This document shows positions 24,522-32,424 of a DNA stretch of 33,685 nucleotides, in pieces. A program made the position numbers and the translations under genes. The stretch's first letter is position 1, and each line of letters begins with the position of its first letter. Location: contig PBVQ01000006.1 of NCBI GenBank assembly GCA_002728715.1, positions 1 to 33,685 on the forward strand. The letters run 5' to 3'. Under the pieces are notes generated by a model that was not told where the DNA came from, ran no database searches, and saw only the letters and a list, made by a program, of their open reading frames with translations. The DNA comes from Dehalococcoidia bacterium (GTDB lineage: Bacteria > Chloroflexota > Dehalococcoidia > Lucifugimonadales > Lucifugimonadaceae).

Positions 24522-26147
24522 TTGAGTAAATTTATTTTCGTTACAGGTGGAGTTGTAAGTTCCCTAGGTAAGGGAATAGCTGTTGCTTCTATAGGTAAAA
24601 TGCTAAAAAGTAGAGGGCTAACAGTGTCTGTTATGAAGCTTGATCCCTATCTAAACGTAGACCCGGGCACGATGTCGCCCTATCAGCATGGAGAAGTTTT
24701 TGTTACAGATGACGGAAGCGAAACAGATCTTGATTTAGGTCACTATGAAAGATTCATAGACGTAGAATTAACATGCAATTCCAATATCACTGCTGGGCAA
24801 ATTTACTCAGAGGTTATCTCAAAAGAAAGGTCTGGTGAGTACCTTGGGGGAACAATTCAAACAATACCTCATGTGACTAATCTTATAAGAGATAAAATAA
24901 TAAACCTATCGAAAGAATCAGATGCAGATATTGTAATAGTGGAGGTTGGCGGTACCGTTGGAGATATAGAAGGGCAGCCATTTTTAGAAGCCATTCGTCA
25001 GGTAAGAAATACTGTTGGTAGAGATGATACATTTTATGTACATTTGACTTTGCTTCCTTATCTTGGTGCTAGTAATGAATTAAAAACGAAACCTACTCAA
25101 CATAGTGTTAATACTCTTAGGTCAATGGGTATTCAACCTGATGCCATACTATGCCGAGCTGATTTTCCAATAGGTGAAGATGAAAGAAAAAAAATCTCTC
25201 TATATTGTGATGTTCGATATGAAGCTGTAATAGACTTACCTACCTTAAGTAGCGTTTATCAGGTGCCTTTACACTTAGAAAGTCAAGGTCTAGGTAAAAT
25301 TTTGATGGATTATTTTAAATACGATCAAATGAGTCCTGATTTTAAATCATGGGAAAAAATTACCATTATCCAACAAAAAAATAACCCAGTAGTAGAAATT
25401 GCTTTAGTAGGTAAATATGTAGAGTTAAAAGACTCATATTTATCTGTTGTAGAGGCTATAAACCATGCTGCTATTATGCATAAGCGTGAGGCTAAAATTT
25501 CATGGATTTCTGCTGAAGATATTGAGACATCTGATATTGATAGTTTTTTGTCTAAGGCTCAAGGTATAATAATTCCTGGAGGTTTTGGAGATAGAGGTCT
25601 TGAAGGTATGATTAAGACTGCAGAATATGCAAGAACACAAAATATTCCATATCTAGGTTTATGCTTAGGAATGCAAATAATGGTAATTGAATATGCAAGA
25701 AATGTACTTCAGATTAATGATGCAAATTCTCTTGAAATAGATCCTGAAACAAAAAATCCAGTAATTGCATTTATGCCCGGACAGGAAGAAGTCCATTCAA
25801 CAGGTGGCACTATGAGATTAGGCGCTTACCCTTGTATATTAAAGGAAAATTCGCTTGCAATGAAGGTTTATACAGAATCTAGTATTAGTGAGAGACACAG
25901 GCATAGATACGAATTTAATAATAAGTTTCGTGAAGAATTTGAGAGTAATGGTTTATTAATATCTGGGACTTCTCCTGATAATAAACTTGTTGAGATTACT
26001 GAAGTTATGAATCATCCATATATGATCGGTAGTCAATTCCATCCTGAATTTAAATCAAGGCCAGAAAGACCTCATCCCCTATTTACTCTTTTTATAGAAA
26101 ATTCTATGAGAATTAAACGAGAAGGGGATCAGCATAATTTATTTTAG
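24522..26147 (+). CDS. pyrG: CTP synthase
   Basis: CTP synthase aminates UTP to CTP, with glutamine as nitrogen donor. The 541-residue protein has the N-terminal synthase domain (FIFVTGGVVSSLGKGIAVAS with the P-loop; LDPYLNVDPGTMSPYQHGEV) and the C-terminal class I glutamine amidotransferase with catalytic Cys in YLGLCLGMQ and His/Glu in SQFHPEFKSRP. Length is normal. The start is TTG at 24522 behind GATGGAG; no ATG fits the conserved (M)SKFIFVTGG start. Confidence 0.97.
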   Translation: MSKFIFVTGGVVSSLGKGIAVASIGKMLKSRGLTVSVMKLDPYLNVDPGTMSPYQHGEVFVTDDGSETDLDLGHYERFIDVELTCNSNITAGQIYSEVISKERSGEYLGGTIQTIPHVTNLIRDKIINLSKESDADIVIVEVGGTVGDIEGQPFLEAIRQVRNTVGRDDTFYVHLTLLPYLGASNELKTKPTQHSVNTLRSMGIQPDAILCRADFPIGEDERKKISLYCDVRYEAVIDLPTLSSVYQVPLHLESQGLGKILMDYFKYDQMSPDFKSWEKITIIQQKNNPVVEIALVGKYVELKDSYLSVVEAINHAAIMHKREAKISWISAEDIETSDIDSFLSKAQGIIIPGGFGDRGLEGMIKTAEYARTQNIPYLGLCLGMQIMVIEYARNVLQINDANSLEIDPETKNPVIAFMPGQEEVHSTGGTMRLGAYPCILKENSLAMKVYTESSISERHRHRYEFNNKFREEFESNGLLISGTSPDNKLVEITEVMNHPYMIGSQFHPEFKSRPERPHPLFTLFIENSMRIKREGDQHNLF

Positions 26148-26152
26148 AAATT

Positions 26153-26180
26153 TTGCTTTATGTTCCCAGAGTGCTATAAT
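26153..26180 (+). promoter_or_regulatory. Extended -10 promoter upstream of rho
   Basis: TGCTATAAT (26172-26180) is a perfect extended -10 element. A weak -35 (TTGCTT, 26153-26158) lies 16 bases before it. Transcription from about 26187 would give a ~150-base leader containing a small GCTAG-TTAT-CTAGC hairpin. rho leaders are often autoregulated in other bacteria; that is family knowledge, not seen here. Confidence 0.6.
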
Positions 26181-26327
26181 TATATTATTGAACGACCATA
26201 GTTCATGTCCCAATTATCTGAAATGCTTTTGAGAAGCTTCCTTCAATAATCGCTAGTTATCTAGCCCCCATTATAAGAATTTTTACTCGATAATTACAGA
26301 TGTTGGTTTGTACATATTTATTAAACC

Positions 26328-26333
26328 AGGAGG
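26328..26333 (+). promoter_or_regulatory. Ribosome-binding site that fixes the rho start
   Basis: AGGAGG, a full match to the anti-Shine-Dalgarno, seven bases before CTG at 26341. It decides the unusual CTG start over the upstream in-frame TTG. Confidence 0.75.
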
Positions 26334-26340
26334 TAATATA

Positions 26341-27738
26341 CTGACTACTCAAGCTAGAAATCACCCTAGAGGCACTAGGCGCAGGCCAACCACAACAAGG
26401 CGTCGTCAAAATCATAGTGGAGAAAATTATTTTGATTCAATTGAATTAGAAAAATTACCTGATTTAGGTAATCTAGGAAAAAAGACAAATGATGAATTAC
26501 GCCAACTAGCAATTGATACAGGAATTAAGAGAGTCCCAACACAAAGAAATGAACTAGTACTTACAATTTTATCTTCTTTGTCTGATGAGAAAAAGGCAAT
26601 CGTGGGAGCTGGGATACTAGATGTCTTATCAGACGGTTTTGGTTTCCTAAGACAGCCGGGCGGAAGAAAAAACAATGATGATATTTATGTTACTCCAAAA
26701 AAAATAAAAAATTACGGCTTAAGGCATGGTGATTTTATAACGGGACAAGTTCTTCCACCTTTGGCTGAAAGTTCGAACAAATATTATGGCCTTGTAAATG
26801 TTGAGACTGTAAATGGATATGATCCTCAATCAGCAGTAGACAGACCAAAATTTGATAGATTTACCTCAGTTTATCCAAATGAACAAATAAAACTTGAAAC
26901 TACTCCTAAACAAACATCTACCAGATTAGTTGATATGGTAGCGCCGATTGGTAAGGGGCAAAGATCACTTATAGTAGCTCCCCCTAAGGCAGGTAAAACA
27001 ATGCTCTTAAAGCAAATATCTGCAGGTATAACCGAGAATCATCCTGAAGTATACATAATAGTATCTTTGATTGGTGAGAGACCTGAAGAAGTTACCGACA
27101 TGAAAAGATCAATTAAGGGGGAAGTGTTTAGTTCAACTTTTGATGAACCAATAGAAGACCATTGTAGAACAGCTGAGATGGCTCTTGAAAGAGCACGAAG
27201 ATTGGTGGAAAGTGGGGAGAATGTTGTTATTTTATTAGATAGTCTAACCAGGTTAGCAAGAGCCTATAATCTATTGGTACCAAGTAGTGGAAAAACATTA
27301 TCTGGAGGAATGGATCCAAATGCCTTATATCCTCCAAAAAACTTTTTTGGTGCTGCAAGAAACTGTGAAGATGCAGGTAGCTTGACAATTATTGCAACTG
27401 CTTTGGTTGACACAGGTTCTAGGCTTGACGATTTAATCTATGAAGAATTTAAGGGCACAGGTAATATGGAACTACATCTTGATAGAAGGCTTGCTGATAG
27501 AAGGATATGGCCTGCTATAGACATTGAAAAAAGCGGCACAAGGCATGAAGAGTTATTACTCGACGATTCAACTCTAAAAAAAGTATGGTTACTTAGGCGC
27601 ATAATAGGCAAAATAAGTGAAGATCCAAGCAGTAAGCCTACTGAGGCTGCTGAAAAGATTTTAGATAGAATGTCTAAATCATCTTCAAATGAAGAATTCT
27701 GGATGTCCCTAACGCAGCCTGATATGGGTTCACAGTAA
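26341..27738 (+). CDS. rho: Transcription termination factor Rho, CTG start
   Basis: Rho is the hexameric RNA helicase that ends transcription. From the Arg-rich N-terminus onward the protein shows the Rho N-domain (TNDELRQLAIDTGIKRV), the cold-shock-like RNA-binding domain (GILDVLSDGFGFLRQPGG), Walker A APPKAGKT, SLIGERPEEVTDM and the R-loop SGGMDPNAL. A perfect AGGAGG at 26328-26333 is followed after seven bases by CTG ACT ACT at 26341. No ATG, GTG or TTG sits at that spacing. An in-frame TTG at 26308 would translate through the Shine-Dalgarno and adds a segment unlike Rho. The CTG start gives 465 residues. Confidence 0.94.
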   Translation: MTTQARNHPRGTRRRPTTTRRRQNHSGENYFDSIELEKLPDLGNLGKKTNDELRQLAIDTGIKRVPTQRNELVLTILSSLSDEKKAIVGAGILDVLSDGFGFLRQPGGRKNNDDIYVTPKKIKNYGLRHGDFITGQVLPPLAESSNKYYGLVNVETVNGYDPQSAVDRPKFDRFTSVYPNEQIKLETTPKQTSTRLVDMVAPIGKGQRSLIVAPPKAGKTMLLKQISAGITENHPEVYIIVSLIGERPEEVTDMKRSIKGEVFSSTFDEPIEDHCRTAEMALERARRLVESGENVVILLDSLTRLARAYNLLVPSSGKTLSGGMDPNALYPPKNFFGAARNCEDAGSLTIIATALVDTGSRLDDLIYEEFKGTGNMELHLDRRLADRRIWPAIDIEKSGTRHEELLLDDSTLKKVWLLRRIIGKISEDPSSKPTEAAEKILDRMSKSSSNEEFWMSLTQPDMGSQ

Positions 27739-27752
27739 ATAAAATTGAGCAA

Positions 27753-27807
27753 CAAAAACTCGTTATGATTAGAAAATTACGATTATTTTCAATTATTGAG
27801 GTTTTTG
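27753..27807 (+). terminator. Possible terminator of rho
   Basis: Outer stem CAAAAACTC (27753-27761) with GAGGTTTTTG (27798-27807, one bulged G), inner stem GAAAAT/ATTTTC. The U-rich 3' arm follows the inner stem. The outer loop is long, so this is weak. Confidence 0.35.
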
Positions 27808-27926
27808 TAATTCTTCAGTAACACAAATAAGATAAATTTCTAAGTAAAGAATTATAAGTTATACATGTATTTGTACTAACTTTTGTTCAAATAAGTAACG
27901 ATCTGATTGGAATTTTATATTCAGGT

Positions 27927-27965
27927 GGCATAAAAAATATAGTAAATTATATATTATTTTATGCC
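27927..27965 (+). repeat. Long imperfect inverted repeat / hairpin
   Basis: GGCATAAAA-AATATA pairs with TATATT-(A)-TTTTATGCC: 15 base pairs with one bulged A and an 8-base loop. It lies about 40 bases before the -35 of the S-layer-like gene. It could be a terminator without a clean U-tract, or a protein-binding site. Confidence 0.5.
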
Positions 27966-28003
27966 CATATTTTATAAATTCCTGAAACTTGTTACAAAAA
28001 TGG

Positions 28004-28033
28004 TTGACATTGTAATACATACAATGATTAAAT
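28004..28033 (+). promoter_or_regulatory. Promoter of the S-layer-like gene
   Basis: TTGACA (28004-28009), 18-base spacer, and TTAAAT (28028-28033) preceded by TGA, which makes an extended -10. A perfect -35 plus TGn fits strong expression. Expected start of transcription is near 28040. Confidence 0.65.
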
Positions 28034-28039
28034 CAATAG

Positions 28040-28212
28040 TGGTTAATACCAAAGTTCCGTTGTCGCGCAAAGCCGGTTGGCGCTTCATTTGGAAGAAAAA
28101 CAATTATTGGAACCGGTAAAAAAATATCGGGAAACCTCACGGTTTCTTATACATATTTAAATAATAATTGTATATGTGTAAATAAATTACGATAGAAAAG
28201 GAGGCTGGAGCT
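28040..28212 (+). ncRNA. Structured 5' leader of the S-layer-like mRNA (candidate)
   Basis: The ~170-base leader is richer in G and C than its surroundings in its first half and offers many pairings: CCAAA 28049-28053 with TTTGG 28088-28092; GTTCC 28054-28058 with GGAAC 28109-28113 (together a pseudoknot order); CCGGTT 28073-28078 with AACCGG 28111-28116; and GCGC 28065-28068 with GCGC 28080-28083. Two clean hairpins follow: GAAACC-TCAC-GGTTTC (28131-28146) and TATACATAT with ATATGTGTA (28148-28180). The last ~30 bases with the Shine-Dalgarno AGGAGG (about 28199-28204) are unpaired. No known riboswitch consensus was recognised. Confidence 0.45.
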
Positions 28213-31200
28213 GTGAAGCTTTCAGTTAAATTACTTTCCGGGCTTATGCTTCTTGCACTAGTCACGGTTGCTATCATAAGTGCCGACAATACAGCTAGTG
28301 CAGCTGCTGATGGAAAGGTTTATGTCACAAACAAGGCATCTAACCTTACAACAGAGGGCACAGGGAAACCTACTGCTCGAAAAACTGCAACTGCTGTATA
28401 CGGAACTTATGCTTCAGTAGCAACAACTGGAATTACCGCACGAGATATCGTGTCTAACTCAGACAAATTCATTGTCACAGTTATTGATGCTGACGTAAAC
28501 AGTACGACTACTGTTACATCTAAAGCTACGGGTGGAAACACAGGTTTCGACCTTGGTTTAGATAATAACCATGCCATCTCCACTTCTGGTACAGCGCAAG
28601 TTGTAGCAGACTTTGGTGGATCAGGTGGTGCTGGTCTTGATGAAATTGGTGATATCGTTACCGTAACACTTGATGATACAAAAGCTAGCCCAATTATTGG
28701 TTCAACTTCTGACATTAAGATTACAGTTGCTTCACCTGCTGCTCACGCTGGTAAAACAGTTTCCGGTGTAACAGTTCATCAAATTGTGAACGATGGTTCA
28801 GCAAGCGCTTCTACACCTGCTGTTATTCAGGTTAGAAAGAGTGCTGCTGGTGCTGATGTAGACGGAGCTCTCATTGGTTGGGAATTCGTAAACATCACAT
28901 ACCCAAGTTCAAATGCAGACACATTGACTGTAACACTAAAGAGCGTTGTTGACCCTACAGGTGCTGTAATGGTACTTACTGAGACAGGTCGAAATACAGG
29001 ACGATTCGAAGGTGAAGTACAGTTGATAGAACGAACAGATGCTCTTGCAACAGTTAAGATTAACTCAGCTCCGGCTGGAGTTACTCAGGTAGCTGGTGTA
29101 GATAGAGTTCCTGTAATCGGTGGTCCAGTTACTGTTGAGTATCAGGATGCCGCTACTTCAGGTACTGCAACAAATGTTAAGAGAACAGCTACATACAACG
29201 TAGACAATACTGTTCCTTCCGTAACAATAACAACTCCTGCTGATGGAGGACAGAGCCAGAACAGACTACCTTCCTTTACAGGAAGTGCTGCTGATTCACA
29301 ATCTGGACTTGACATTAGCACATTCTCATTGAGAATTGATAGAACCGATGACCCAACTAATACAACTATGGTTATTGCTGCTAACGGTACCCCAGGTGGT
29401 ACACCAGCTAACATAGATACAACAACTTTGGGTTCTGATGGTGCTACATCAATAAGTTGGTCATATACTGAATCAACCGCGTTGCCTACAATGTCTCCTT
29501 CAACAGAGACACCAAACAACGAAGTTGACTTCCAGGCTAGTGTCATGGACTTAGCTGGTAACGTAGGTTATTCCGATGCTAAAACATCTGGAACAGGAGC
29601 CGACGATGCTGGTACAGGACGAAATGGAAACCAACCACACGTAATTAAGATTGACCAGAAGACTCCTTCAATATCCTCTGCTGTAACAGGTACAGGATGG
29701 GATACTTCTGCATCTCCTGCCGCTGAAAAAGCTGATGCTTCTTCTATAAAGGTAACAATGGATGGAAAAATTGATTCTACATCTGTTGCGCCTAGCGACA
29801 TTCAGGTTGTGTTTAGTAATAGTGGTGGAACTCACGTTCCTACAGCAATTGACGTAAAAGATTCAGTTCTTTACCTCAAATTGGATACTACTATTCCTTC
29901 AAACAATAAACCAACTGTTCAAATAAAGAGTGGAATTTCTGACCTTGCAGGTAACTCTGCAAATTCAGGTTCTAAAGTAGCAACAGATGGTATCAAGCCA
30001 GTAGTCACGATGGTAACATCAGGTGGTTCTGGAACTGGTACAGGATCTGAAGCTGCAGACTCACTTACTAAGGATAAGATGACTATTACAGTTACATCTG
30101 ACGAGAACCTTAACGGTCCTCCAAAAATTACTGTAAGAGTTTTGACATCTCCTAACCAAGTAGGTCTTCACACCCAAACTCTTGGTGTGCCTCTAGGTGG
30201 TAACCAGTGGAAATTAGTAGTTAGCAAAGGCGCTGCTTCAACAGGTGACGTTGCTGTAAAAGTTGAATCAACTGATACAACAGGTAACCTAACCACAAAA
30301 GGTGACATAACAACTAAGGTGTACCGATTGGACACTGCGCTTAGTGCTCCAACATCTACCCCAGCTAATAGTGGTACGATTACAGTTGCTAAGCCATTCA
30401 TTACTACTGACTACTCTGCAAATGAGACAGCTACAGTATCAATAACTAAAGCTACAATGGCAGTCGGCTCAGCCGCAGCTGTTGATGTAACTGCAGATGT
30501 TGTTGCTTCTGCTGACGGTCTTGTATTCTTCTACCAACCAACAGATGCGCTTACAAATGCTAAGCACACATATGTTGTGAAGGCAAAAGATGCAGCTGGT
30601 AACACTCATACACAGACAGTGGTATTCACAAAATCAGATCGTAAAGACTACGTTCTAGACTTGTTCGCAGGTTGGAACTTAGTATCACTTCCATCTGACC
30701 CAACTGATACAGCTGTAGGTTCTGTGTTCTCAAACACAGGTATCAAACAGGTAGTATCATATGATGCAACTTCACCAAGTTCACCTTGGAGAATAGCATC
30801 TCAGGTTGATGGATCCTTCTCATCTCAGACAGATCCTGGATTAGACCATGTTTATGCTGGTCCTGGATACTGGGTTGAAACTTCTGACTTTGAAAACCAG
30901 ACAGTCTCACTATCAGGTCCTACAGGTCCTGGAGACTCTCGACCAGCTTTGACAACAATAGCTACTGGTTCTGGATGGAACCTAGTGGGTGTAGTTGACC
31001 AGAGTAGAGTTCAAACACAGAAGTCAGATAACGGAACATCATTGGTAAGAACCAACCAAGCAGGTTCTGGCGTTGCTGTTACAGTTCAGACATACTTCGA
31101 TACAGTTTCTAACTCTCGACAGTATGCTTTCGATACAGTAACTTCAAAGTTCAGAGCTTTGGTAGATGCTAACGAAGTAAAAATTGGTGACGGTATGTGG

Positions 31201-31251
31201 GTATACATTCAGCCTCAGGCTAATGGATTACTACCACACATTGTTCCATAA
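28213..31251 (+). CDS. S-layer-like secreted surface protein with Ig-like repeats and GWNLVS modules
   Basis: The 1012-residue protein starts with a signal peptide (MKLSVKLLSGLMLLALVTVA, cleavage likely after the ASA near residue 30). The N-terminal part has the S-layer type pattern VTVIDADVN and VLTETGRNTGRFEGEV. It is followed by Ig-like modules starting near residues 330 (DNTVPSVTITTP), 481, 593 and 707. The C-terminus has two copies of a GWNLV...GYWV/GMWVY module (near 818-885 and 921-995). I see no cysteine. It is Thr/Ser/Ala/Gly-rich. GTG start eight bases after AGGAGG; own promoter, long leader and own strong terminator. Base composition is clearly more GC-rich than its neighbours, with frequent CGA arginine codons. 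Most likely the main cell-envelope layer protein; that role is inferred. Confidence 0.85.
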   Translation: MKLSVKLLSGLMLLALVTVAIISADNTASAAADGKVYVTNKASNLTTEGTGKPTARKTATAVYGTYASVATTGITARDIVSNSDKFIVTVIDADVNSTTTVTSKATGGNTGFDLGLDNNHAISTSGTAQVVADFGGSGGAGLDEIGDIVTVTLDDTKASPIIGSTSDIKITVASPAAHAGKTVSGVTVHQIVNDGSASASTPAVIQVRKSAAGADVDGALIGWEFVNITYPSSNADTLTVTLKSVVDPTGAVMVLTETGRNTGRFEGEVQLIERTDALATVKINSAPAGVTQVAGVDRVPVIGGPVTVEYQDAATSGTATNVKRTATYNVDNTVPSVTITTPADGGQSQNRLPSFTGSAADSQSGLDISTFSLRIDRTDDPTNTTMVIAANGTPGGTPANIDTTTLGSDGATSISWSYTESTALPTMSPSTETPNNEVDFQASVMDLAGNVGYSDAKTSGTGADDAGTGRNGNQPHVIKIDQKTPSISSAVTGTGWDTSASPAAEKADASSIKVTMDGKIDSTSVAPSDIQVVFSNSGGTHVPTAIDVKDSVLYLKLDTTIPSNNKPTVQIKSGISDLAGNSANSGSKVATDGIKPVVTMVTSGGSGTGTGSEAADSLTKDKMTITVTSDENLNGPPKITVRVLTSPNQVGLHTQTLGVPLGGNQWKLVVSKGAASTGDVAVKVESTDTTGNLTTKGDITTKVYRLDTALSAPTSTPANSGTITVAKPFITTDYSANETATVSITKATMAVGSAAAVDVTADVVASADGLVFFYQPTDALTNAKHTYVVKAKDAAGNTHTQTVVFTKSDRKDYVLDLFAGWNLVSLPSDPTDTAVGSVFSNTGIKQVVSYDATSPSSPWRIASQVDGSFSSQTDPGLDHVYAGPGYWVETSDFENQTVSLSGPTGPGDSRPALTTIATGSGWNLVGVVDQSRVQTQKSDNGTSLVRTNQAGSGVAVTVQTYFDTVSNSRQYAFDTVTSKFRALVDANEVKIGDGMWVYIQPQANGLLPHIVP

Positions 31252-31276
31252 ACTATACTTGACTAGTTGAAAATAA

Positions 31277-31311
31277 AAAAAGTCCCCTGTTTTTATAGCA
31301 GGGGACTTTTT
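31277..31311 (+). terminator. Rho-independent terminator of the S-layer-like gene
   Basis: A perfect 13-bp stem, AAAAAGTCCCCTG with CAGGGGACTTTTT, and a 9-base loop, ending in a T-run, 25 bases after the stop codon. The A-run on the other side means it could work in both directions. It is the clearest terminator in the window. Confidence 0.95.
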
Positions 31312-31334
31312 ACTTAATTCGTTATTTATTTATA

Positions 31335-31365
31335 TTGATATTGGGAAAGCGTATTCTGATAAAAT
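31335..31365 (+). promoter_or_regulatory. Promoter of the Thr-Pro-rich secreted protein gene
   Basis: TTGATA (31335-31340), 19-base spacer, TAAAAT (31360-31365) preceded by TGA (extended -10). The expected start of transcription falls near 31372, very close to both candidate start codons, so the mRNA would have almost no leader. Confidence 0.5.
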
Positions 31366-31383
31366 AGAGGTATGGAGAGTTTA

Positions 31384-32424
31384 ATGAAATCAAAGTTTTT
31401 ATTGTTAGTATCATTATCATTAGTATTAACTTTATTAATTACTTCTAATGATAAAGATCTTTTTGCTCAAGCTGATGTACCTGAAATTAAGGCTATTACA
31501 TTGTATGGCTCACTTAGCATATCCGGTGGAGCTGATCCTAATGGAATGAAGTTAACTGCTCGTATTGGGAATTATGAAACGGAACCTGTGATAATAGGTG
31601 AGAAAAATTCTAACAAATATGTTGGATTGTTTGTAAACCCGCCTTCTGTACCTGATCTAGCTGGCCAAAATATAGAATTTGTTCTTGAATCACAAATAAT
31701 TGCATCTCAAACAACTCCTTATATGTATGAAGATACTACCGGAAAATATAAATTAGATTGGGCTTTGCCACAGTTAAGAGAGTTGAATTTATCTTTTTCA
31801 TCTGCTCCAGTAGCTACTCCAACTCCAACTTTGACTCCAACGCCTACTCCTGTAATTGTTGAGCCTACTTTTTATGAAGGTGTAATTAGAGCTGGTTCAA
31901 TTCCACCGCCAGATGGCACTTTGATTTTTGCTCAGATTGATGACTATACTAGTGAACCTGCACAAACTTTTGATAATGGTAAGTTTTTTATTACTGCAGA
32001 CCCTGTTTTTGATAGTTATGTAGGTAAAGTAGTGGATTTTTACATAGGTTCAAATAAAGCATTGCAGTCTAAAACATTTACTCCGGGACAGTATGAATCA
32101 GATTTTATACTGGTTTTTTCAGCATTTCCTACTCCTACATCAACACCTTTGCCGCCTACGCAAACACCAACACCTACGTCTACTCCTGAGCCAACTCGTA
32201 CCCCAACCCCAACTCCAACGCCTACAATGGCACCTATTCCAACACCCACTCCAACTCCCTTAAGTGATGATAGTAGTTCGGATAAAGTTGCTCTATCCAA
32301 TGGAGATGGTGATTCTGGGAGTGGAGATTGTTTAGCATCAGGAGGAAGAGCTAACTTAGGAAATATAATGTTATTAATTTCACCTCTGTTATTCTTAACT
32401 TTTAGAAGATTTAGAGTAAATTAA
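31384..32424 (+). CDS. Secreted protein with two beta domains, Thr-Pro linkers and a sorting-signal-like C-terminus
   Basis: The 346-residue protein has a signal peptide (MKSKFLLLVSLSLVLTLLIT, cleavage after FAQA). Two similar ~100-residue domains follow (YGSLSISGGADPNGMKLTAR... and YEGVIRAGSIPPPDGTLIFA...), each followed by a TPTPTP-rich linker, the second ~60 residues long. The end is Ser/Gly/Asp-rich, then GDCLASGGRANLGN, a hydrophobic stretch MLLISPLLFLTF and RRFRVN. That layout (Cys-x-x-x-GG, membrane segment, Arg cluster) recalls MYXO-CTERM-like sorting tails. ATG 31384 has GGAG six bases before it; ATG 31372 is possible only as a nearly leaderless start. Family not recognised. Confidence 0.8.
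   Translation: MKSKFLLLVSLSLVLTLLITSNDKDLFAQADVPEIKAITLYGSLSISGGADPNGMKLTARIGNYETEPVIIGEKNSNKYVGLFVNPPSVPDLAGQNIEFVLESQIIASQTTPYMYEDTTGKYKLDWALPQLRELNLSFSSAPVATPTPTLTPTPTPVIVEPTFYEGVIRAGSIPPPDGTLIFAQIDDYTSEPAQTFDNGKFFITADPVFDSYVGKVVDFYIGSNKALQSKTFTPGQYESDFILVFSAFPTPTSTPLPPTQTPTPTSTPEPTRTPTPTPTPTMAPIPTPTPTPLSDDSSSDKVALSNGDGDSGSGDCLASGGRANLGNIMLLISPLLFLTFRRFRVN

Larger units (their letters stand above)
27739..28212 (+). other. 474-base gap between rho and the S-layer-like gene
   Basis: No convincing coding sequence was found. From left to right it contains a weak terminator-like hairpin after rho (27753-27807), a long AT-rich hairpin (27927-27965), a promoter (28004-28033) and a ~170-base leader with several possible stems (28040-28212). 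This is the longest gap in the window. Confidence 0.7.

Noticed and set aside
26308-26340. TTG 26308 as start of rho
   Set aside because: It would translate through the perfect AGGAGG and has no Shine-Dalgarno of its own; the added residues do not resemble Rho.
28040-28150. Cyclic-di-GMP (GEMM-I) riboswitch in the S-layer leader, suggested by GCAAAGCC
   Set aside because: The GCAAAGCC string fits, but the preceding GNRA-loop hairpin and the following receptor stem of the consensus cannot be placed. A covariance-model search is needed before any such name.
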